NCBI RefSeq assembly: GCF_016508585.1
Contig: NZ_JADVOP010000044.1
Span: 1-32,444 of the forward strand
Length of the DNA: 32,444 bases
Direction: 5' to 3'
DNA from: Acinetobacter baumannii
GTDB taxonomy: Bacteria > Pseudomonadota > Gammaproteobacteria > Pseudomonadales > Moraxellaceae
Part shown: in pieces, positions 15,661 to 24,485 of the stretch
Layout of the letters: every line of letters starts with the position of its first letter
Numbering within the stretch: position 1 is the first letter of the stretch
Notes under the pieces: model-generated
What the model was told of the DNA's origin: nothing
The model's input: only the letters and a program-made list of their open reading frames with translations
Databases searched by the model: none
Position numbers and translations under genes: made by a program

Positions 15661-17904
15661 ATGTCTAAAATTTCCTTGCAGCTCAGTGTTAACCAATTTT
15701 TAACTTCATTAGGTATTAAAATTGAGCCAAATAAATCTACTTTCTTAGTTGCACCAACGGGTGCAGGAAAGACCACGTTCACTATGGAGGAGTTAAAAGC
15801 TCAATTCAAACTGGTACTCATTCTAGTGCCTACTCAAGCTAAAGTTATGGAGTTACAGCACGAATATTCAGGAAAAACCAAAGTCGTTTCTGAGTATTTG
15901 TTTTTTTGTGCAAACGAGAACCCAGACGATAGTTTGCGTAAGTTCAAAGGTGTCATTGTTGCAACCTATGATAAATTCGACAAAATTATTAAATTAATGT
16001 CTGATTCTCAAAAGAAAGCAGCTTTATTAGTCATTGATGAAGCCCATAAATTATATTCTGCTGGCTCATTTCGGGATGATGCTTTAACACCTGTGATTTG
16101 GCATCTACAAAAACGTTCAATACCTACTAGCCTATTTCTAACTGCGACCAAAACGACAGAGCTATTTGATCAGCTTAAAATAGATATTGATCAAGAAATT
16201 TATGTGACGCATCAAAATCCTCCTGTGCGTGATATCCGAGTGACATCTCTACCCAAAGGGGACCAATACACAGCAATCGCTATAATTGAGCAGAAAGTTA
16301 AAGGTTTGCTTAAAACATCGGATTCATCGAAAGGGAAATGCGGTAAAACGATTATTGTGCGCATCAATTCAAGAGATAAGTGCGAAAATATGAAACGCTA
16401 TTTTGAGCAGCGTCATAAGCTCAAGTGTATTGTGGTACACAGTAAAACCAAAAATCAAAGTGAAGTTAAAGCAGTTTTTGAAACACAAAAGATTCCGACT
16501 GGTGTAGATATCGTATTTACAACCTCTATTATGGATGAAGCTGTTAACTTGAATAATCCTGAAATTGAAATTGATTCAGTTTTTATTTTAGGTAAACAGG
16601 CTCATGTTGAAGAATTGGTTCAATTTATTGGCCGATTACGAATTGCAAATGTGCCTTGTCACATCTTATTACACACAGGTCTGTCTAAGACTAATCAAGA
16701 CCCTAAAAAGCTACACTGTAAGCACCAAAAACGGTTGAATGACTTTATTACTCGTGTAAATGGTATTGCTCAGGCACTAGCGAGTTTAGCTGCAGACTAT
16801 AAGTTTGATTTTCAAGATAATGATAAACCAAATATTTATGACAAAGTCAATCGAATGAATGAAAGTCTCAAAGATTGGGTTGGTTGTAAACTTTTTGCTG
16901 TATATCGAGGTAAACCAATTCAGAATACTGCCAGTCTTGTGTCAGCATTGTATTTAATTGATGCAAGCTACTTTTATAGTAGTTTTGAATATATGGTGTG
17001 GCGTATTAAGCAATTCTTGCCGAACTGTAAAATTCAATTCAGCGAAGATACAACAGCTACTCCTAGCCATATCACTCATTTTTTTGATGAGCAAAAAGTG
17101 AATGCTGATAAGGCCTATGCTGAAAGTATTAACCCTGCGCTCAAAATATTCCTTGAAAACTTTCAGAAAGGTCATCAAAAACCTGAATCCTTAAAACAGT
17201 TATCCACTCAGTTTATTGAACATAAACAACAAGATGAGGAATACATTGATCATTTAGCCTATTGTCGTGATGATCAATCAGATTACCCTGATATAGTTGC
17301 CCAAATTCTGAATGAGATTGTCTATTTAGCTCAGCATATTGGCAATATACATGATATTCATCAGATCCTTACTCAAAAAAGATTTAATGAGATTGCGAAA
17401 GTAACCGAGGGATATGCAAAAAATGTGTTTGTTCAGCATATTGCTAAGCAATTCTATTTGCGTAATCCTGAAAGGTACTTAGACAATAAGCATATACTCA
17501 AAGGACCACAAGCAAGCAAATTACTGTGTAGTACCTTTAAGGCAGTGCAGAAACAGACAAATCTTCCAATGAAGTCGATCATCAAGGCCAACCTCATTAA
17601 AGGTATGAGCTATGATTTTGATTCTGATGTATTTAAGATTGATGAGAGCAAAGCACTTAACTTTATTGCGTCATATTTTGATGTTATTGATCGTAACAAG
17701 AACAAGCCTGAAAGACGCTATCTTGAGTTTCAGGGTATTGCTTTGGGTGGTTTTGAATATTTGCATCTGAAAGATTGGCAAGGTAAACATCTTGTTCCTA
17801 AAGAGCCATTTGTTATGGATGGTAAGACCTATGATGCCTATACAGGTGCGACCAATATGATTCGCAAGGGTAGTGTAGAGGAGTTAGATGAAATGTTTGG
17901 TTAA
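15661..17904 (+). CDS. SF2 DEAH-box helicase of the element
   Basis: 747 residues from the ATG at 15661 (GGAG SD); an upstream in-frame TTG is less likely. Motif I APTGAGKTT at residues 31-39, DEAH at 126-129, motif III-like LTATKT at 160-165, and a C-terminal helicase domain ending in QFIGRLR at 321-327, a variant of the usual motif VI QxxGRxxR. The remaining 420 residues have no domain I recognise. The gene follows the recombinase, so a role in replication or transfer of the element is likely; a defence role is the alternative. No nuclease motif is visible. Confidence 0.85.
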   Translation: MSKISLQLSVNQFLTSLGIKIEPNKSTFLVAPTGAGKTTFTMEELKAQFKLVLILVPTQAKVMELQHEYSGKTKVVSEYLFFCANENPDDSLRKFKGVIVATYDKFDKIIKLMSDSQKKAALLVIDEAHKLYSAGSFRDDALTPVIWHLQKRSIPTSLFLTATKTTELFDQLKIDIDQEIYVTHQNPPVRDIRVTSLPKGDQYTAIAIIEQKVKGLLKTSDSSKGKCGKTIIVRINSRDKCENMKRYFEQRHKLKCIVVHSKTKNQSEVKAVFETQKIPTGVDIVFTTSIMDEAVNLNNPEIEIDSVFILGKQAHVEELVQFIGRLRIANVPCHILLHTGLSKTNQDPKKLHCKHQKRLNDFITRVNGIAQALASLAADYKFDFQDNDKPNIYDKVNRMNESLKDWVGCKLFAVYRGKPIQNTASLVSALYLIDASYFYSSFEYMVWRIKQFLPNCKIQFSEDTTATPSHITHFFDEQKVNADKAYAESINPALKIFLENFQKGHQKPESLKQLSTQFIEHKQQDEEYIDHLAYCRDDQSDYPDIVAQILNEIVYLAQHIGNIHDIHQILTQKRFNEIAKVTEGYAKNVFVQHIAKQFYLRNPERYLDNKHILKGPQASKLLCSTFKAVQKQTNLPMKSIIKANLIKGMSYDFDSDVFKIDESKALNFIASYFDVIDRNKNKPERRYLEFQGIALGGFEYLHLKDWQGKHLVPKEPFVMDGKTYDAYTGATNMIRKGSVEELDEMFG

Positions 17905-17905
17905 G

Positions 17906-17953
17906 TTGGCCTAATCAGCTTTCTGACCTGATTCAAACTATCGCATAGGCCAA
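17906..17953 (+). terminator. Nested hairpin after the helicase gene
   Basis: TTGGCCTA (17906-17913) pairs with TAGGCCAA (17946-17953), enclosing ATCAG/CTGAT. It begins 2 bp after the helicase stop. No T-run, so termination strength is uncertain. Confidence 0.5.
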
Positions 17954-17960
17954 TGTCCAC

Positions 17961-18021
17961 AAATAAGTTACTTTCAGCTCTCACACTTTCGTAGGAGGCT
18001 CTATCTGAAAGTAACTTATTT
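17961..18021. repeat. 17-bp perfect inverted repeat in the helicase-hsdR gap
   Basis: AAATAAGTTACTTTCAG (17961-17977) is mirrored exactly at 18005-18021 around a 27-nt loop. It lies in the 404-bp non-coding gap downstream of the helicase. Confidence 0.85.
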
Positions 18022-18046
18022 CTGCACGATGTAGCAGAATTTTTGT

Positions 18047-18124
18047 GGGGGGAGTTTTTTTGGGGTGAGGGAAAATTTTGGGAGTGTGTTACGTTGCATC
18101 GGATTGTGTGAGGGAGGTAGGGGG
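18047..18124 (+). other. G-tract region with possible G-quadruplex
   Basis: In DNA otherwise poor in G, the tracts GGGGGG (18047), GGGG (18062), GGG (18069) and GGG (18080) are spaced by loops of 9, 3 and 8 nt, with more tracts at 18112 and 18120. No ORF uses this stretch. With the adjacent 17-bp inverted repeat it looks like a cis-acting site. Confidence 0.5.
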
Positions 18125-18250
18125 AAGTTTTGTTATTTTTATCATTTAACTATTAATCATGGTGCTGAATAGCTTTCTTGCAATTTAGTCTCTTTATGCA
18201 TTGTAAGTTATTAATTATTTATTTTTTAATAAAATAACTGCAAAAGTATT

Positions 18251-18300
18251 TAGACAAAATGTCTATGTGATGGTCCATCTGTTCAAAATCCGATGGACCA
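18251..18300. repeat. Two palindromes with GGTCYAT motifs after hsdR
   Basis: TAGACA aaa TGTCTA (18251-18265) and TGGTCCATC (18271-18279) mirrored as GATGGACCA (18292-18300). The second resembles 7369-7400 near the left attachment site (TGGTCCATCyGTTC shared). It lies 8 bp past the hsdR stop and could also act as a weak terminator, but there is no T-run. Confidence 0.65.
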
Positions 18301-18308
18301 ATTTATTG

Positions 18309-21300
18309 TTACACTGCTTCCAGATTCGATATTTCTGCTAGTTCGTTTGCCAATTGCTCAGCCTGTTCTATAACGGTTTCGGTCGCTAATAATGCCATGT
18401 CAGGTGGGTATCCATATTTTTTTAGCAGTCGTTTAACAATTACTCTTAACTTTGCACGTGCAGCTTCTTTAATTGTCCAATCCAACGTGACATTTTGGCG
18501 AATAGATTCAGTAAGTACCACTGCAAGCTCTCTAAGGATATCTTTTTGCATTAGTTCTTTTGCACTGTCATTTTCAGCAACAGCAGAGTAAAAAGCATAC
18601 TCATACTCAGTCAAATTGAGTTCAGCAGCAAGCTTGTCAGACTCCTGAATGGTCTTTGCGAGCTTGATGAGTTCATCAATCACTTCAGCAGCAGTGAGTA
18701 CTTTATTCTGATAGCCTTTAATGGCAGTACTTAGCATATCCATGAGCTTTTTGCCTTGGGTTACGCTACGTTGACCTCTGATTTTAATTTCATCAGCCAA
18801 TAGTTTTTTCAGTGTTTCAAGCGCAATATTTTTATGCTGATATCCTTTCATCTCTTGCATGAATTCATCTGAGAGAATAGAAATATCAGGTTTCTGAATA
18901 CCAGCCGCATCGAAGATATCGACCACTTGTTCAGTAACTAAGGCTTGATCAATGGTCTGCTTTACTTTGGCTTCAAGTTCGGCATTACTCATACCTGAGA
19001 TTTTGCCTGTACCATCGCTAAATTTTACTAACCGAGCTTTTACTGCTTGAAAGAATGCAACGATAGGAGCTGCTTCCATTGCAGAAGGGTGAGGAACAGC
19101 TAAAGCAAATGCTTGAGACATTGTTGTAACCGCAGTGAGAAAGCGGTTTTTGGCTTGTCCTTGCTCTATACCCAAAATATGCTCCTCAGCCTCCAAAATA
19201 ATACTTAACTTACGTGAAGTATTTGCAGTGAAGTACTCGGCATAATTGAAGCCATGCATCATTCCATCAAGGACTTCTAGCTTTTCTTGCAAAATTGTAG
19301 CTGCTTCATCTTGTATTAGAGCAGGATCACCTTTACCACCTGCATCAGAATAAAATGACAAAGCCTCTTTGAGGTCTGAAGCGATTCCTAAATAATCGAC
19401 AACTAAACCGCCGAGTTTATCTTTATATACTCGGTTGACTCGTGCAATGGCTTGCATGAGGTTATGGCCTTTCATCGGTTTGTCGATATACAAAGTATGC
19501 ATACTTGGGGCATCAAAGCCTGTTAGCCACATATCCCGAACAATAACGAGTTTGAGTTTGTCGTCATTATCTTTCATTCGATTGGCTATGGTTTGGCGTT
19601 GTTGCTTGGTGGTATGATGTTTGGCAATTACATCACCATCGGAAGCACTAGCAGTCATGACGACTTTGATAACGCCATCATTTAAGTCATCACTATGCCA
19701 CTCAGGTTTAATCGCTACAATTTCATTGTAAAGATCAACAGCAATTCTACGTGACATACTCACGATCATGCCTTTGCCTTGATTGGCATTCGCGACTAAT
19801 CGTTGCTCAAAATGTTCAACGATGTCTTTTGCAATCGCTTTGATACGTTCCTTGCTACCAATGAGACCTTCGACTCTTGCCCATTTAGCACGTTCTTTTT
19901 GGGTTTGGTTGAGATCATCTTCAGTGAATTGATCATCAAATTGCTCAATCAGTTCTTTACCTTCATCGCTGATTGCAATTTTTGCTAGACGACTTTCATA
20001 GAAAATTCGAACTGTTGCACCATCTTCAACTGCCTGTGAAATATCGTAAATATCAACATAATTACCAAAAACTGCAGGGGTGTTGACGTCCGTTTTCTCA
20101 ATAGGCGTACCTGTAAAACCTAAGTAAGTTGCGTTCGGTAATGCATCACGCATATATTTGGCAAAGCCGTATACGGTACGCTTACCTACGACTTTGCCAT
20201 CATCATCCTTAACATCGACTTCTTTTGCATTGAAACCATACTGTGAGCGGTGTGCTTCATCAGCAATGACAACAATATTGGTTCGATTGGATAATTCTTC
20301 GTAAATGCTGCTACCGTCTTCGGGTTGGAACTTTTGAATGGTGGTAAAGATCACGCCACCTGAACCAACCTTGAGCAGTTCTTTCAGTTCATCACGATTA
20401 TCTGCTTGCTTGGGTGTTTGTCGAAGAAGTTGGCTTGCACCTGCAAATGTCCCAAATAATTGATCATCTAAATCATTCCGATCCGTAATCACCACAACGG
20501 TAGGGTTATCGAGTGCAAGTACAATTTTCCCTGTATAGAACACCATAGACAATGATTTGCCTGAGCCTTGAGTGTGCCAAACAACACCTGCTTTTTTATC
20601 ACCTACGACTTGTTGTTGAACCAGTTCTTGTTTGCTTCTGCCTTGTTGATGAATCGCGACTTCTGCTGACTGAGATTCAGTATTTACATTTGATGCACGT
20701 ATTGTAGAAAGGACTGCTGCATTGACTGCATAGTATTGATGATAAGCAGCCATTTTTTTGACAGTTTTAATGGTAATCAAACCATTGGCATCTTCTTGTT
20801 TGCTTGATTCAAACACAATGAAATGTCGAATCATATCAATCAAGGTGACAGGGTTAAGTAAGCCTTGAATCAGGACTTCGAGTTGCGCTTGTGTCTTTTT
20901 GGCTTTGGTTTGACCATTTGCTGTTTTCCAAGCCATATATCGACTAAAGTCAGCAGAAATAGTGCCTGCTTTTGCTTCTAAGCCGTCAGAAATAATATTG
21001 AAAGCGTTATAGGTAAACAGGGTCGGAATTTGGTTTTGGTAGGTCTGAATTTGTTTGTATGCACCCTCAACCGTGGCATTTTCGTCTGTGGCATTTTTGA
21101 GCTCAATGACAACGAGAGGTAGACCATTCACATAGAGAATAATATCAGGTCTGCGTTCCCAACGGTCTTCGCGAATGGTGACTTGATTGACGACGAGAAA
21201 TTCATTATTGGTTGGGTCGTTAAAGTCGATGAGCCAAGCGAGTTCACCCTGTGTATTGCCATGCTTGGAAATTTCAAGCTTGATACCTTCGGTCAATAAA

Positions 21301-21569
21301 CGATGAAATGCTTGGTTGTTACTCAGCATTTCTTGTGATTGTAAATTATTGATTTGCTTGAGTGCTTCGATGCACTTGTCTTCGCTAAGTTGAGGGTTGA
21401 GTCGTTGTAATGATGCCAATACTATCGTTTCTAAGATGACCTGCTTATAGCTTCTTAAAGGGTGGATTGATTTTGACTCAATATCAGGCCCATACACGTA
21501 GGTATAGCCTAATCCTTCAAGTTGCTCTATCGCCATCAGTTCGATGTCTGATTCGGTCATTTTAGTCAC
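18309..21569 (-). CDS. hsdR: Type I restriction enzyme, R subunit
   Basis: A full-length 1086-residue HsdR. The start is GTG at 21569 behind GAGGA with 6-nt spacing. The N-terminal nuclease domain has the PD-(D/E)xK core: D142 in RRPDIIL, then E156 and K158 in VVIELKN. The translocase motor has Walker A in WHTQGSGKSL (331-340), DEAH at 437-440 and GFTGTPIEK at 484-492. The C-terminal third is the helical region contacting HsdM. It cleaves DNA distant from unmethylated target sites in complex with HsdM2S. It is the last gene of the locus and is preceded 38 bp upstream by a small membrane-protein gene. Confidence 0.96.
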   Translation of the reverse strand: MTKMTESDIELMAIEQLEGLGYTYVYGPDIESKSIHPLRSYKQVILETIVLASLQRLNPQLSEDKCIEALKQINNLQSQEMLSNNQAFHRLLTEGIKLEISKHGNTQGELAWLIDFNDPTNNEFLVVNQVTIREDRWERRPDIILYVNGLPLVVIELKNATDENATVEGAYKQIQTYQNQIPTLFTYNAFNIISDGLEAKAGTISADFSRYMAWKTANGQTKAKKTQAQLEVLIQGLLNPVTLIDMIRHFIVFESSKQEDANGLITIKTVKKMAAYHQYYAVNAAVLSTIRASNVNTESQSAEVAIHQQGRSKQELVQQQVVGDKKAGVVWHTQGSGKSLSMVFYTGKIVLALDNPTVVVITDRNDLDDQLFGTFAGASQLLRQTPKQADNRDELKELLKVGSGGVIFTTIQKFQPEDGSSIYEELSNRTNIVVIADEAHRSQYGFNAKEVDVKDDDGKVVGKRTVYGFAKYMRDALPNATYLGFTGTPIEKTDVNTPAVFGNYVDIYDISQAVEDGATVRIFYESRLAKIAISDEGKELIEQFDDQFTEDDLNQTQKERAKWARVEGLIGSKERIKAIAKDIVEHFEQRLVANANQGKGMIVSMSRRIAVDLYNEIVAIKPEWHSDDLNDGVIKVVMTASASDGDVIAKHHTTKQQRQTIANRMKDNDDKLKLVIVRDMWLTGFDAPSMHTLYIDKPMKGHNLMQAIARVNRVYKDKLGGLVVDYLGIASDLKEALSFYSDAGGKGDPALIQDEAATILQEKLEVLDGMMHGFNYAEYFTANTSRKLSIILEAEEHILGIEQGQAKNRFLTAVTTMSQAFALAVPHPSAMEAAPIVAFFQAVKARLVKFSDGTGKISGMSNAELEAKVKQTIDQALVTEQVVDIFDAAGIQKPDISILSDEFMQEMKGYQHKNIALETLKKLLADEIKIRGQRSVTQGKKLMDMLSTAIKGYQNKVLTAAEVIDELIKLAKTIQESDKLAAELNLTEYEYAFYSAVAENDSAKELMQKDILRELAVVLTESIRQNVTLDWTIKEAARAKLRVIVKRLLKKYGYPPDMALLATETVIEQAEQLANELAEISNLEAV

Positions 21570-21607
21570 AATGTATCCTCATTTTTATAATCAAATATTA
21601 AATTTAA

Positions 21608-22135
21608 TTAATACAATGCTTGTTCAGCTTCATTCATACATGATTCTTTACGCTCGGTTCTTGCTTTTTCAATACCATCAGCAATATTTCCTGGTAGTGT
21701 GCATTCTGGATCAAACTCTGTTGCACCAAATACTTTTTCACAATAGGATTTACCCATGAATTGATTATTCATAATACTAGGATTATTTAAGCAATTATCT
21801 AAGCCTACTTGGTTACGTTCAGATAGCTTTTGACAGGCGCTGCTCCAATTGTTTGTATACGTTATCTCCGTATTACTCACACAGTTTTGATAAGCTTGAG
21901 ACCTTTGCTCTGATTCTTGTTCTTTTTTCTTCAAGGCCTTTGCTTCTGCTTCTTGCTTTTCTTTAAGCTTTTGTTTTTCTAAATCTAACTTCTGCTGTTC
22001 AAGATTTGGGACAAATATCACATAGTAATAGAACACCCCAACACTTGCTAATAATGCAGCTAAAACTAAACCAATTGCTAAGACTAATTTAATTGTCTTA
22101 TTTCCATCACTTTGCACATTTTGATTACTAAACAT
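21608..22135 (-). CDS. Small membrane-anchored coiled-coil protein in the hsd locus
   Basis: 175 residues. A short cytoplasmic N terminus precedes one hydrophobic helix, LVLAIGLVLAALLASVGVFY (about residues 17-37). A K/E/Q-rich coiled coil follows (about 45-80), then a Cys-containing outer domain (YQNCVSNTE, SSACQK, DNCLNN, SYCEKVF, PECTLP, ESCMNE; six Cys). Orientation suggests that the Cys-rich part is periplasmic. It lies between a DUF2939-like gene and hsdR on the same strand, 38 bp before hsdR, with no terminator between, so it is probably co-transcribed with hsdR. I know no such standard component of type I systems. Confidence 0.75.
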   Translation of the reverse strand: MFSNQNVQSDGNKTIKLVLAIGLVLAALLASVGVFYYYVIFVPNLEQQKLDLEKQKLKEKQEAEAKALKKKEQESEQRSQAYQNCVSNTEITYTNNWSSACQKLSERNQVGLDNCLNNPSIMNNQFMGKSYCEKVFGATEFDPECTLPGNIADGIEKARTERKESCMNEAEQALY

Positions 22136-22162
22136 TAATTTTTAACCGATTTCAGAAAATAG

Positions 22163-22196
22163 TTAATAAAAGGGCGATGAGTTAATCTTCTCACCC
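22163..22196 (-). terminator. Probable terminator after the DUF2939-like gene
   Basis: On the minus strand GGGTGAG pairs imperfectly with CTCATCGCCC around AAGATTAA, followed by TTTTATTAA. It is placed 20 bp after the stop of the DUF2939-like gene. Confidence 0.6.
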
Positions 22197-22215
22197 ATAA
22201 TTTGTATTTGATGAT

Positions 22216-23253
22216 TTAACTTTCTTGAACGTTATAACCAAACTTTTGAATACCAGCCCCCATCTCCCCAGTGTAATTATGGCAAGCTTGTAAATAAGTT
22301 TCTGCATCTGACCATAACACGCCTGATACGCCAGAAGCGTTTAATGGAATAACTGTTATTTGCTCCCCAATCTGCACGGTTGGCTTAGTCAAAGAGCACT
22401 GGATTTGAAGTTTATGAGCTTCATGGTTCCAGTCGATATGTTCAGACTCAATCTCTCGACTACCACCAACAACCGTTAGTTCTATACTTGTCTCAGTTGG
22501 AGTTTGGCTTAACTTCTTAAATTCCATTACACGTGCAACTGAACACGGGTCATGATAACAAGATTCCAACTGCGAGCCTTTCTGTACACCTGAAAAATCA
22601 AATGCTGTTGTAGGCGCAGTCATCGTTGGAGCTCCAGTTAAAGTTGGAACCTCCGCTTCTGTTGGTATTTCTACAGCAGGTTGGATGGGTTGTTGTGCTG
22701 CCTGTTGTGGTTCGGCCTCATCCATTGGAATAACAAACTTTTTCACTTTCCAACTTAAGCCATCACGTTCCATAATGATTTTTAGCTGTTTTTCATTGTT
22801 TGGATTTTTGAGAGTGACCTCAAACATGTTCACCGACAAATAACGTGTGCTGTAATCTAGCTTATCTTGTGAAGTTGTTTGATTTGATGATTGCTGTGTA
22901 TGTGGCTTTAAGCTGTCCTTGAAGTCTTTCCCTTGAAGCATTAATGTCATGCCTTCAGGCGTAACAACAGCATCTACCATTTTATCAACCATGGTTGTTG
23001 CGATCATTGTTCCCAATGCTTCCCAACCATTAGTTTCTTTTGATGCCATATCCTTAACCATGTAAGCATTCATTTGATCTTTGAAGCTTTGGCGGACACT
23101 TGTATAGTCGATGTATGCAGAGACTTTCTCACTGTCACCTGCTTGTGCTGCACTCTTAATGCTATTGAGGACGAGGTAGGGCGAAGCATAGTAGTAAGCC
23201 CCAATCAGTACGATGACAACAGCAATTAAAGCCCCGATCAATTTTTTATTCAT
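22216..23253 (-). CDS. DUF2939-like membrane-anchored protein in the hsd locus
   Basis: 345 residues from the ATG at 23253, which follows AGGGGG; the frame is open to 23304, but that extension overlaps a terminator hairpin. A hydrophobic anchor, KLIGALIAVVIVLIGAYYYA, leads into ASPYLVLNSIKSAAQAGDSE, the signature opening of DUF2939 proteins. Residues about 130-175 continue that domain. A P/T/Q-rich linker (about 190-230) leads to a C-terminal domain with a Cys pair (ESCYHDPCS). Probably periplasmic or lipoprotein-like in topology. DUF2939 function is unknown. Its place between hsdS and hsdR is unusual. Confidence 0.78.
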   Translation of the reverse strand: MNKKLIGALIAVVIVLIGAYYYASPYLVLNSIKSAAQAGDSEKVSAYIDYTSVRQSFKDQMNAYMVKDMASKETNGWEALGTMIATTMVDKMVDAVVTPEGMTLMLQGKDFKDSLKPHTQQSSNQTTSQDKLDYSTRYLSVNMFEVTLKNPNNEKQLKIIMERDGLSWKVKKFVIPMDEAEPQQAAQQPIQPAVEIPTEAEVPTLTGAPTMTAPTTAFDFSGVQKGSQLESCYHDPCSVARVMEFKKLSQTPTETSIELTVVGGSREIESEHIDWNHEAHKLQIQCSLTKPTVQIGEQITVIPLNASGVSGVLWSDAETYLQACHNYTGEMGAGIQKFGYNVQES

Positions 23254-23270
23254 ATTCAGCCCCCTGAATG

Positions 23271-23302
23271 TAAAAAAGGTGAAGCCATCAAATGACTTCA
23301 CC
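23271..23302 (-). terminator. Strong intrinsic terminator after hsdS
   Basis: On the minus strand GGTGAAGTCAT pairs with ATGGCTTCACC (one G-T wobble, 3-nt loop), followed by six T. It starts 8 bp after the hsdS stop and so separates hsdMS from the downstream genes. Confidence 0.9.
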
Positions 23303-23309
23303 ACAAATG

Positions 23310-24485
23310 TTATGCAACTTCTTCTGTTTGGTATTGGACTCTGACTTCACCACTCATGAGTTTAGGAAGTAAGGTGTCTCGTAGTAGTTCAAGTGTTTGG
23401 ATTTGCTTTGCATTCTCAAGAAGTTTAGAGAATATTGGATCAACAACTGATTGAAACTTTTGCAAGGTATCACCATCAGGATGCTTGATCACATATTCTT
23501 TTAGAATGTCAGTCTTAAGGTTTGTAAAAATACTACCGTTACCTAGTTGTAGAAGCTCTGGTCTAATATGGTTAAACAGTAAATACAGGTATTCGTTCGA
23601 GTAGCTAGAAACAGGGAAATGCAACCAACCATCATGAATGCAAGTATCCACCATTAGTATCTTAGGAATAGCAGGTGTAGCACTATTACTTAACACTAAC
23701 TTGCCTGCTTTCAACAAAGTGGTCTTAGACAAACCTTCCTCTTTGATATGCTCCTTGATATTGAATACAAACGGTGAATTCAAGCTCGTTACATCTGAAA
23801 TCTTAAGCCAACGATAACCTGAGTCACTTAAGTAATCCTGAATTGGTCGAGGTGATCCACCTCTCTTCACAGTAAGCAAAGAACCTAATTGCTTCTCTTC
23901 CCAATCCTCTTTCGCTTCCTCAATAAACCATTGACGAAACAGTGTTTCAGCCATGGTTTCCAAGGTCTTGTTCTGACGATGGAGTAGATCGATTTTATCA
24001 TCAAGTGATGAGAATACAGAGGCTATGGCTTTTTGTTCGAGAAGTGGTGGCATATTTACAATATGCTCTTTCAGAATATCTGTTTTAAGATTAGTGAATA
24101 TGGAACCATTACCTTGAGCAAGTAATGCCTCACGCTCATTCTCTAATAAGTAGTAAAGAAATTCCTTATCAACTCCTTTGATATCTCTTAATAATAACCA
24201 TCCATCATGAACACATGCTCTAATCGTCATGAATCTTGGTAGTCCAGGTGTCGCACTGTTAGATAGTATCAGATCTCCTGGATATACAACTCTACTGGCA
24301 GACTCACTAGTTGGTCTAATAAACTCTTTAGTGCTGTTAATATAGCGAGAATTTGATGCTGTAGCATCTGATATCTTTACCCATGGCGTACCGCTAACAG
24401 CCATATGCTGTTGTATTGGTCTAGGAGATGCTCCTCTAGTTATAAGACAAAATTCAGAAAATTTAACCTTGTACCAATCACTCAT
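23310..24485 (-). CDS. hsdS: Type I restriction-modification specificity subunit with twin recognition domains
   Basis: 391 residues with the usual two target-recognition domains, separated by a conserved helix (about 150-190, QKAIASVFSSLDDKIDLL) and followed by a C-terminal helix. The two domains are close copies of each other: SPRPIQ at 20-25 and 211-216, LSNSATP at 74-80 and 265-271, and GNGSIFTNLKTDILKE at 125-140 and, identically, at 315-330. The offset is a constant 190-191 residues. HsdS domains normally differ and read two unlike half-sites; here both should read the same or closely related half-site. Start ATG overlaps the hsdM stop (ATGA), with GGTGG as SD, so translation is coupled. 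Confidence 0.95.
   Translation of the reverse strand: MSDWYKVKFSEFCLITRGASPRPIQQHMAVSGTPWVKISDATASNSRYINSTKEFIRPTSESASRVVYPGDLILSNSATPGLPRFMTIRACVHDGWLLLRDIKGVDKEFLYYLLENEREALLAQGNGSIFTNLKTDILKEHIVNMPPLLEQKAIASVFSSLDDKIDLLHRQNKTLETMAETLFRQWFIEEAKEDWEEKQLGSLLTVKRGGSPRPIQDYLSDSGYRWLKISDVTSLNSPFVFNIKEHIKEEGLSKTTLLKAGKLVLSNSATPAIPKILMVDTCIHDGWLHFPVSSYSNEYLYLLFNHIRPELLQLGNGSIFTNLKTDILKEYVIKHPDGDTLQKFQSVVDPIFSKLLENAKQIQTLELLRDTLLPKLMSGEVRVQYQTEEVA

Noticed and set aside
15661..17904. Helicase as part of the type I restriction system
   Set aside because: It is on the opposite strand, separated by 400 bp of non-coding DNA, and HsdR already contains the motor.
21608..23253. PrrC-like anticodon nuclease or other toxin inside the hsd locus
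   Set aside because: Neither product has an ATPase P-loop or nuclease motif; both look like membrane-anchored proteins.
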